Shown here in pieces: positions 56,450 to 64,000 of a stretch of DNA of 64,000 bases (its first letter is position 1; each line of letters begins with the position of its first letter). A program made the position numbers and the translations under genes. The notes below the pieces were generated by a model that was not told the origin of the DNA, did no database searches, and saw only the letters and a program-made list of their open reading frames with translations. This DNA comes from Phytopseudomonas straminea (GTDB lineage: Bacteria > Pseudomonadota > Gammaproteobacteria > Pseudomonadales > Pseudomonadaceae), in assembly GCF_900112645.1 (NCBI RefSeq), contig NZ_FOMO01000002.1, positions 677,593-741,592 on the forward strand, given 5' to 3'.

Positions 56450-57298
56450 ATGACTACTGCGCTACAACAACCCACGCTGTCGGGCCAATGCATGGCCGAG
56501 TTCCTGGGCACGGCGTTGCTGATCTTCTTCGGCACCGGCTGCGTTGCCGCCCTCAAGGTCGCAGGCGCCAGTTTCGGCCTGTGGGAAATCAGCATCATCT
56601 GGGGTGTCGGCGTCAGCATGGCCGTCTATCTCACGGCTGGCGTGTCCGGTGCGCACCTCAACCCTGCGGTGAGTATCGCCCTGTGCATCTTCGCCGGTTT
56701 CGAAAAGCGCAAGCTGCCCTTCTACATCGTCTCCCAGATCGCCGGCGCCTTCTGCGGTGCGCTGCTGGTTTACACCCTGTACAGCGGGCTGTTCGTCGAG
56801 TACGAGCAGACCCACCAGATGATGCGCGGCTCCCAGGCGAGCCTGGAACTGGCCTCGGTGTTCTCCACCTACGCCAATCCGGTGCTGTCCACCGGCCAGG
56901 CATTCATGGTCGAAGTAGTAATCACCGCCATCCTGATGGGCTTGATCATGTCCCTGACCGATGACAACAACGGTCTGCCACGCGGCCCAATGGCGCCTCT
57001 GCTGATCGGCCTGCTGATCGCCGTGATCGGCAGCTCCATGGGCCCGCTGACCGGCTTCGCCATGAACCCGGCCCGGGACTTCGGCCCGAAAATGATGACC
57101 TTCTTCATGGGCTGGGGCGAGATCGCCTTCACCGGCGGCCGTGACATTCCCTACTTCCTGGTGCCGATCTTCGCGCCAATCCTGGGCGCCAGCCTCGGCG
57201 CCCTGGCGTACCGCACCCTGGTCGCCCGTCACCTGCCCAGCGCCGTCGAGGCGCCCATGGCAGAGCGTGCGACCGCCCGCGACGTCAAAGCATCCTGA
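56450..57298 (+). CDS. glpF: Glycerol uptake facilitator GlpF (aquaglyceroporin)
   Basis: This 282-residue MIP-family channel has six helices and both half-helix motifs: SGAHLNPAVSIAL (NPA) near residue 67, and GFAMNPARDFGPK (NPA followed by RD, the glycerol-facilitator form with the selectivity Arg) near residue 203. It lets glycerol enter by diffusion and GlpK traps it. It is the first gene of the glp cluster behind GlpR-like operators, 69 bp before glpK. Confidence 0.95.
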   Translation: MTTALQQPTLSGQCMAEFLGTALLIFFGTGCVAALKVAGASFGLWEISIIWGVGVSMAVYLTAGVSGAHLNPAVSIALCIFAGFEKRKLPFYIVSQIAGAFCGALLVYTLYSGLFVEYEQTHQMMRGSQASLELASVFSTYANPVLSTGQAFMVEVVITAILMGLIMSLTDDNNGLPRGPMAPLLIGLLIAVIGSSMGPLTGFAMNPARDFGPKMMTFFMGWGEIAFTGGRDIPYFLVPIFAPILGASLGALAYRTLVARHLPSAVEAPMAERATARDVKAS

Positions 57299-58864
<1,566 letters not shown>

Positions 58865-58945
58865 GCCACAGCCCCGGCTGTCACTGGCAGTGAGCAGGTT
58901 CGTGCGGCATCATGGTGCAATTCCGTGCGGCCCGAAGGACATTCA

Positions 58946-59701
58946 ATGAATCTGCCCCCTCGCCAGCAGCAAATCCTCGATCTGATCCGCGAACGCGGCT
59001 ATGTCAGCATCGAGGAGCTGGCCACCCAGTTCGTCGTAACTCCGCAAACCATCCGCCGCGATATCAATCAGCTGGCGGATGCCAACCTGCTGCGCCGCTA
59101 CCATGGCGGCGCCGCCTACGACTCCAGCGTCGAGAACACCGCCTATGCGATGCGCGCCGACCAGATGCGCCAGGAAAAACAGCGCATCGGTGAAGCGGTA
59201 GCCGCGCAGATTCCCGACCACGCCTCGCTGTTCATCAACATCGGCACCACCACCGAAGCCATCGCCCGGGCGCTGCTCAACCACAGCCACCTGAAGATCA
59301 TCACCAACAACCTGAACGTCGCCTCGATGCTTGCCGCCAAGGATGACTTCGACGTGCTGCTCACCGGCGGCAACGTGCGTCGCGACGGCGGCCTGGTGGG
59401 CCAGGCCAGTGTGGATTTCATCAACCAGTTCAAGGTCGACTTCGCCCTGGTCGGCATCAGCGGCATCGATGAAGACGGCAGCCTGCTGGATTTCGACTAC
59501 CAGGAAGTGCGCGTCTCCCAGGCGATCATCGCCAATGCCCGCAAGGTGATTCTAGCCGCCGACTCCAGCAAGTTCGGCCGCAACGCGATGATCCGCCTCG
59601 GCCCGATCAGTCTGATCGATTGCCTGGTCACCGATGAACAGCCGGTTCCCGGCCTGTGCCAACTGCTGGATCAGCATAAGATCCGCCTCGAAGTCGTCTG
59701 A
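58946..59701 (+). CDS. glpR: Glycerol-3-phosphate regulon repressor GlpR (DeoR family)
   Basis: This 251-residue DeoR regulator has an N-terminal HTH ([20 protein letters not shown], then [20 protein letters not shown]) and a sugar-phosphate-binding domain with [41 protein letters not shown] and [14 protein letters not shown]. It represses glp genes until glycerol-3-phosphate binds. Sites matching its E. coli consensus lie before glpF and glpD. It lies between kinase and dehydrogenase, the Pseudomonas arrangement. A terminator-like hairpin follows at 59715. Confidence 0.93.
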   Translation: MNLPPRQQQILDLIRERGYVSIEELATQFVVTPQTIRRDINQLADANLLRRYHGGAAYDSSVENTAYAMRADQMRQEKQRIGEAVAAQIPDHASLFINIGTTTEAIARALLNHSHLKIITNNLNVASMLAAKDDFDVLLTGGNVRRDGGLVGQASVDFINQFKVDFALVGISGIDEDGSLLDFDYQEVRVSQAIIANARKVILAADSSKFGRNAMIRLGPISLIDCLVTDEQPVPGLCQLLDQHKIRLEVV

Positions 59702-59714
59702 CCCCTCCTCCCAC

Positions 59715-59753
59715 CACCTGAGCGATTCCTCGCTCGGGTGCGTGTCATTTTTT
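59715..59753 (+). terminator. Rho-independent terminator after glpR
   Basis: CACCTGAGCGA (59715-59725) pairs with TCGCTCGGGTG (59730-59740), one pair being U-G, around TTCC. CGTGTCA and a run of six T follow at 59748-59753. Confidence 0.75.
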
Positions 59754-59804
59754 ATTCCTATTCGAACATCGGGCGAACCTTCTCGGCGGCAGGGCATCTG
59801 TAAT

Positions 59805-59927
59805 TATGTTCGTGAATTTTCATTCCAGCGCATTCCTTGGCTCTTTTTGATCGAACACCACTGGATGCGTAACTATTCATGCGCTAGTATTTTCGGAAAT
59901 GAACATTTATGTTCGATTTGAAAACAC
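59805..59927. promoter_or_regulatory. GlpR operator cluster upstream of glpD
   Basis: Against WATKTTCGWWAWCGAACATW, the site at 59888-59907 matches 18 of 20 by my count, 59805-59824 matches about 15, and 59908-59927 matches about 13, directly abutting the best site. Tandem sites with an AT-rich core match how GlpR loops or stacks at glpD in other bacteria. The last site ends 24 bp before the chosen glpD start, so it covers the promoter or early leader. Confidence 0.75.
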
Positions 59928-59950
59928 AAACGCTAGACGAGGCCCCGACG

Positions 59951-61546
59951 ATGTCCACATCCAGCCTGACCAACAGCCCGCTGTCCGAGGTTTACGATAT
60001 TGCCGTCGTGGGCGGCGGCATCAATGGCGCCGGTATCGCCTGTGATGCGGCAGGTCGCGGCCTCTCGGTATTCCTTTGCGAAAAGGACGATCTCGCACGC
60101 CACACCTCGTCGGCGAGCAGCAAGCTGATTCACGGTGGCCTGCGCTACCTGGAGCACCACGAGTTCCGCCTGGTGCGCGAAGCCCTGGCCGAGCGCGAAG
60201 TGCTGCTGGCCAAAGCACCGCACATCGTTAGCCCGATGCGTTTCATCCTGCCCCACCGCCCGCACCTGCGCCCAGCGTGGATGATCCGTGCTGGCCTGTT
60301 TCTTTACGACAACCTGGGCAAGCGCAAGGCGCTGCCGCGCTCGCGTGGCCTCACCTTCGGTGCCAACAGCCCGCTGAAGCCCGAGATCACCAAGGGCTTC
60401 GAGTACTCCGATTGCTGGGTCGACGACGCCCGCTTGGTGGTGCTCAACGCCATGGCCGCCCGCGAGAACGGTGCCCATGTACACACCCATACGCGTTGCG
60501 TCAGCGCACGCCGCAATCAGGGCGCCTGGGAAGTCGATCTGGAGCGCGCCGATGGCAGCCGCTTCTCGATCCGCGCCAAGGCGCTGGTCAACGCAGCCGG
60601 CCCCTGGGTAGCGCGGTTTATCCGTGACGATCTGCAGCAGAAGTCGCCCTACGGCATTCGCCTGATCCAGGGCAGCCACTTCGTGGTGCCGCGCCTTTAC
60701 GACGGCAAGGAGGCCTTTATCCTGCAGAACGAAGACCGCCGCATCGTCTTCGCCATTCCCTACTTGGATCGCTTCACCCTGATCGGCACCACGGACCGCG
60801 AGTACCAGGGCGACCCGGCCACCGTAAGCATCAGCGACGAAGAAACCGATTACCTGCTCAAAGTGGTCAACGATCACTTCCGCAAGTCCCTGAGCCGTGA
60901 TGACATCATCCATAGCTACGCCGGTGTGCGCCCACTATGCGACGACGAGTCCGACGAGCCCTCGGCCATTACCCGCGACTACACCCTGTCGCTGTCGGCC
61001 CAAGGTAATGAACCACCGCTGCTCTCGGTGTTCGGCGGCAAGCTGACCACCTATCGCAAGCTGGCGGAGTCGGCAATGGCGCAACTCGCGCCGTTCTTTC
61101 CGAACATGAAAGCGCGTTGGACCGCCGATGCGCCGCTGCCGGGCGGCGAGAATATGCAGAGCCGCGAAAGCCTGATCGAAGCACTGCGTGCCCGCCACAG
61201 CTGGATGAATGCCGACTTGGCCAAACGCTGGGCGATCACTTACGGCAGCCGTACCTGGCTGCTACTGGAAAACGTGCAGAGCGAAAGCGACCTGGGCGAA
61301 CACTTCGGCCACGACCTGTATGCCCGCGAGGTGGATTATCTGCGCGAGCAGGAATGGGCCATCGAGGTGGACGACATTCTTTGGCGCCGCAGCAAGCTGG
61401 GCCTGTTCCTGACGGCCGCCGAGCGCAGCCGGCTGGAAGCCTACCTTGCGCCCACTGCGCCTGCCCTGCTTACAGCTGTACCAGTTGCGCGTCCAGCCGA
61501 TGCGCTTGAAGGTGTGGCAGTACCGCGGCAAGCAACGGCGCCTTGA
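59951..61546 (+). CDS. glpD: Aerobic glycerol-3-phosphate dehydrogenase
   Basis: This 531-residue FAD enzyme has VYDIAVVGGGINGAGIACDA (the dinucleotide loop), FLCEKDDLARHTSSASSKLI, HGGLRYLEHHEFRLVREALA, GTTDREYQGDP and FGGKLTTYRKLAE. It is a peripheral inner-membrane protein passing electrons to ubiquinone and yielding dihydroxyacetone phosphate. ATG 59951 (GAGG eight bases upstream) is preferred over ATG 59909, which lies between two GlpR sites. The tail after LEAYLAPTAP runs about 25 residues beyond where the family usually stops and overlaps the convergent hydrolase gene by 77 bp. Confidence 0.95.
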   Translation: MSTSSLTNSPLSEVYDIAVVGGGINGAGIACDAAGRGLSVFLCEKDDLARHTSSASSKLIHGGLRYLEHHEFRLVREALAEREVLLAKAPHIVSPMRFILPHRPHLRPAWMIRAGLFLYDNLGKRKALPRSRGLTFGANSPLKPEITKGFEYSDCWVDDARLVVLNAMAARENGAHVHTHTRCVSARRNQGAWEVDLERADGSRFSIRAKALVNAAGPWVARFIRDDLQQKSPYGIRLIQGSHFVVPRLYDGKEAFILQNEDRRIVFAIPYLDRFTLIGTTDREYQGDPATVSISDEETDYLLKVVNDHFRKSLSRDDIIHSYAGVRPLCDDESDEPSAITRDYTLSLSAQGNEPPLLSVFGGKLTTYRKLAESAMAQLAPFFPNMKARWTADAPLPGGENMQSRESLIEALRARHSWMNADLAKRWAITYGSRTWLLLENVQSESDLGEHFGHDLYAREVDYLREQEWAIEVDDILWRRSKLGLFLTAAERSRLEAYLAPTAPALLTAVPVARPADALEGVAVPRQATAP

Positions 61547-62462
61547 AACGCTCCTGAAAGCGGTGAGCGAGCCCGGGAATGAGCCGCAGCTCGCTGCCGC
61601 GAATATGGGCCGCCACATGCACGCCATGCATCACCGGCAGCAACGGGTCGGCGGTGCCATGAACCACCAGCGTCGGCACCTGCAGCCGGTTTAGCAGATC
61701 CACCCGGCTGCTCTCGGCAAGAATCGCCAACAATTGCCGCTCTACGCCTGCCGGATTGAAGGCGCGGTCGTAGGCCACTTCAGCCTGATGCAAGAGCATC
61801 GCCCGGTCATCCACCACAGCCGGACTGCCCAACGCGGCCAGCAGATCCGCCTGTTGTTCCAGGGCCACCTCTCGGCTCGGCGCCTCGCGGCGCGCCAGCA
61901 ACTTTAGCAGCGCCGGGCTGGGTGCCGGCAAGCCTTGGGCGCCTGAGCTGGTCATCACCAGGGTCAGGCTGCGCACTCGTTGCGGCGCCATGTCGGCAAT
62001 GTGCTGGGCGATCATCCCGCCCATGCTCGCGCCCAGCAGATGGAAATCCTGAATTCCCAATGCATCCATCAAACCCAGGGCATCGCCGGCCATATCGCGC
62101 AGCCGATAGGGCGCGCCGACCGACAGTCCAAGCCGGTAGCGCAGCACCTCATACGCTAAATTGGCCTCGGGCGCCTTGGCATTCCAACTGCTCAGGCCTA
62201 CATCCCGGTTATCGAAGCGAATCACCCGGAAACCCTTCTCGCACAGCTGCTCGACCACGTCATCCGGCCAATGGATCAGTTGCCCACCCAGCCCCATGAC
62301 CAGCAGCAATGCCGGATCGCTGTCACGACCGATGCTCTGGTAGGCCAGACTCACGTCGCCCACGGACACGCGTTCGACACCCGTGCCGACATTGCACACA
62401 TCAGCCGCCATGCAAGACAAGCTGCCCAGCAAGAAAGCCAGAAAAATAACGATGCGCATCAT
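61470..62462 (-). CDS. Exported alpha/beta hydrolase
   Basis: This 330-residue protein has a signal peptide ([20 protein letters not shown]) followed by an alpha/beta-hydrolase fold: [19 protein letters not shown] as the oxyanion loop, [16 protein letters not shown], the nucleophile elbow [13 protein letters not shown] with Ser, [12 protein letters not shown] with Asp and [11 protein letters not shown] with His. The triad is complete. The substrate is unknown. ATG 62462 or the next ATG at 62459 is the likely start. In P. aeruginosa I recall a similar hydrolase between glpM and metR. It overlaps glpD tail to tail. Confidence 0.88.
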   Translation of the reverse strand: MMRIVIFLAFLLGSLSCMAADVCNVGTGVERVSVGDVSLAYQSIGRDSDPALLLVMGLGGQLIHWPDDVVEQLCEKGFRVIRFDNRDVGLSSWNAKAPEANLAYEVLRYRLGLSVGAPYRLRDMAGDALGLMDALGIQDFHLLGASMGGMIAQHIADMAPQRVRSLTLVMTSSGAQGLPAPSPALLKLLARREAPSREVALEQQADLLAALGSPAVVDDRAMLLHQAEVAYDRAFNPAGVERQLLAILAESSRVDLLNRLQVPTLVVHGTADPLLPVMHGVHVAAHIRGSELRLIPGLAHRFQERFKAPLLAAVLPHLQAHRLDAQLVQL

Positions 62463-62617
62463 GAGTTCCACGAACGATAAGCCGGATAGCAGGCAAGTGT
62501 TGCAGTGATGGCGTACGGCTCGCTGCCATAAAACGGTGACAGTTTGATGAAACCTGCCAAACGGAAAATCGAGACGCGACTCGACAGCGACCAGTCGCTA
62601 GGCGACACTGCCGTTCA

Positions 62618-62630
62618 TGAACAGCGCTCA
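62618..62630 (+). promoter_or_regulatory. Possible MetR box before metR
   Basis: TGAACAGCGCTCA differs at one fixed position from the E. coli MetR consensus TGAA-N5-TTCA. It lies 40 bp upstream of the metR start and about 155 bp from the divergent hydrolase start. Autoregulation through it is plausible but unproven. The rest of the 208-bp spacer is unremarkable. Confidence 0.35.
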
Positions 62631-62670
62631 TTTTAATTCAGGCGCAGTTGAATCACCTGCAGGTAACTCA

Positions 62671-63591
62671 ATGCTCGAAATCCGCCATTTGAAGACGCTC
62701 CATGCTCTGCGGGAAACCGACAGCCTGGTCGAAGCGGCTGACCGCCTGCACCTGACCCAGTCAGCGCTGTCGCACCAGTTCAAGGAGTTGGAGGAGCGCC
62801 TCGGCATGCAGCTTTTCGTGCGCAAGACCAAGCCGGTGCGCTTCACCAGCGCCGGGCTGCGCTTGCTGCAGCTGAGCGACGCCGTACTGCCTCTGCTGCG
62901 CAGCGCCGAGCGCGATCTGTCGCGTCTTGCCGGCGGCACGGCCGGTCGCCTGCACATGGCGATCGAGTGCCACAGCTGCTTTCAATGGCTGATGCCGACC
63001 ATCGACCAATTCCGCGATGCCTGGCCGGAAGTCGAGCTGGATCTGGCATCGGGCTTCTCCTTCGCGCCGCTGCCCGCTCTGGCCCGTGGCGATCTGGACC
63101 TGGTGGTGACATCTGATCCTGTAGATCTGTCCGGCATCACCTATGTGCCGCTGTTCACCTACGAAGCCATGCTGGCGGTGGCCAACCAGCACGCCCTGGC
63201 CAGTCGTCCCTATGTCCGCCCCGAAGATCTGCTCAAGGAAACGCTGATCACCTACCCGGTGGAGCGCGATCGCCTGGACATCTTCACCCGCTTTCTGGAG
63301 CCCGCCGACATCGAGCCGGCCCAAGTACGCACCTCCGAGCTGACGGTGATGATGATGCAGCTGGTGGCCAGCGGTCGCGGTGTCTGCGGCCTGCCCAACT
63401 GGGCGCTGCACGAGTACAGCTCGCGCGGTTACGTGACCGCCAAGCGCCTGGGCGAAAAGGGTCTGTTCGCCACGCTCTACGCCGGCGTGCGCACCGACAT
63501 GCTCGATGCGCCGTTCATGCGCGACTTCCTGCTCACCGCCAAGGACACCTCGTTCGCCAATCTCGAAGGCGTCAGCGTCGCCCGGCAGTAA
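62671..63591 (+). CDS. metR: LysR family methionine-biosynthesis regulator MetR
   Basis: This 306-residue LysR regulator has a MetR-like N-terminus (MLEIRHLKTLHALRETDSLV, then LHLTQSALSHQFKELEERLG) and MetR-type effector region: AIECHSCFQWLMPTIDQFRD, PLFTYEAMLAVANQHALASR, TYPVERDRLDIFTRFLEPA and VASGRGVCGLPNWALHEY. MetR uses homocysteine to activate methionine synthase genes. ATG 62671 with AGG seven bases upstream is preferred over ATG 62617. No met structural gene is visible in the window. Confidence 0.92.
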   Translation: MLEIRHLKTLHALRETDSLVEAADRLHLTQSALSHQFKELEERLGMQLFVRKTKPVRFTSAGLRLLQLSDAVLPLLRSAERDLSRLAGGTAGRLHMAIECHSCFQWLMPTIDQFRDAWPEVELDLASGFSFAPLPALARGDLDLVVTSDPVDLSGITYVPLFTYEAMLAVANQHALASRPYVRPEDLLKETLITYPVERDRLDIFTRFLEPADIEPAQVRTSELTVMMMQLVASGRGVCGLPNWALHEYSSRGYVTAKRLGEKGLFATLYAGVRTDMLDAPFMRDFLLTAKDTSFANLEGVSVARQ

Positions 63592-63620
63592 TCCTTTCCA
63601 CAGCATCTCAGGGCTTCACC

Positions 63621-63950
63621 ATGAACATCAGCGATATCCCCTTCGGCGTCACCGACTGGAGCCAGATCGAAGCCACCGAACATGCTGGCGAAACCGGCAC
63701 CGCCTACTGGCGTACCTGCCAGTTCGGCGCGCTGCGCGTACGCATGGTCGAGTACACGGCGGGTTACCTGGCCGACCACTGGTGCAAGAAGGGCCACATC
63801 CTGCTCTGCCTGGAGGGTGAGCTGCATACCGAACTCGAAGACGGCCGCCGTTTCGTGATGACCCCTGGCATGAGTTATCAGGTCGCCGATGGCGCCGAGG
63901 CGCACCGCAGCTCGACGAGCACCGGCGCTCGCCTGTTCATCGTCGACTGA
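63621..63950 (+). CDS. DHCW-motif cupin-fold protein
   Basis: This 109-residue single-domain cupin starts MNISDIPFGVTDWSQIEATE. It carries RVRMVEYTAGYLADHWCKKG, whose ADHWCKKGH stretch resembles the family's DHCW signature with metal-type His and Cys, GELHTELEDGRRFVMTPGMS and AHRSSTSTGARLFIVD as the second cupin motif. It probably binds a metal. The reaction is unknown. It lies 29 bp after metR and is likely co-transcribed with it. The last 50 bases of the window after it show nothing. Confidence 0.85.
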   Translation: MNISDIPFGVTDWSQIEATEHAGETGTAYWRTCQFGALRVRMVEYTAGYLADHWCKKGHILLCLEGELHTELEDGRRFVMTPGMSYQVADGAEAHRSSTSTGARLFIVD

Positions 63951-64000
63951 ATCGGGCCGCCGACGGGTTACAGCCTCGCCGTTCTGCCGTTATGCTGGCG

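Overview
The window looks like chromosomal DNA of a Pseudomonas species. The sequence is GC-rich with G/C-ending codons. Gene order matches Pseudomonas blocks I know: glpF-glpK-glpR-glpD followed by a hydrolase and metR, argF followed by an ATP-binding protein, braC-D-E-F-G, opgG-opgH, and imuA-imuB-dnaE2. Intergenic palindromes of the REP kind also fit. The mendocina/oleovorans group is my guess for the lineage, from the repeat style only.

Layout. Bases 1-11.4 kb are accessory catabolism. A minus-strand operon encodes a two-subunit transketolase, a short-chain dehydrogenase, a complete TRAP transporter and the start of a beta-hydroxyacid dehydrogenase, with a divergent LysR regulator. Next comes a second LysR gene divergent from a TIM-barrel isomerase, another dehydrogenase, an MHS-family symporter and a YciI-like protein. 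From 11.6 to 15.6 kb lies a FecI-FecR-receptor iron-uptake module whose receptor gene carries a one-base frameshift. From 15.7 to 17.6 kb an MFS exporter and its TetR-type repressor share a palindromic operator region. From 17.6 to 19.9 kb a visibly AT-richer stretch (acetyltransferase, DUF1349 protein, integrase remnant, DUF3592 protein) abuts the 3' end of tRNA-Ser(CGA), as a decayed island would.

From 20.2 to 25.3 kb a LexA-boxed SOS mutagenesis operon (imuA, imuB, dnaE2) is followed by an ElaA-type acetyltransferase. From 26.0 to 31.2 kb a tightly packed minus-strand operon joins a secreted cupredoxin-like protein, a membrane GGDEF-EAL protein with a degenerate GGDEF domain, a DUF3034 outer-membrane-like protein and a lipoprotein truncated globin, with an AraC regulator upstream. 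I regard this as the best candidate for an undescribed system. From 31.4 to 41.2 kb are an AsrA-like Lon protease, an acyltransferase, opgG-opgH with a terminator-like leader, an Hyi-type isomerase and two small conserved proteins.

From 41.5 to 46.8 kb is the branched-chain amino acid ABC transporter braCDEFG plus a 28-residue membrane peptide. From 46.8 to 56.1 kb is housekeeping: a catalytically degenerate pseudouridine-synthase homologue, a DUF1456 protein, trmO, grxD, a molybdopterin oxidoreductase, argF with an FbpC-type ATPase, a PhzF-like enzyme, a solute-binding protein and ybaK. From 56.2 to 62.5 kb is the glycerol regulon (glpF, glpK, glpR, glpD) with GlpR operators before glpF and glpD, then a convergent hydrolase. 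The window ends with metR and a small cupin. I saw no CRISPR array, intact insertion sequence, prophage or rRNA.
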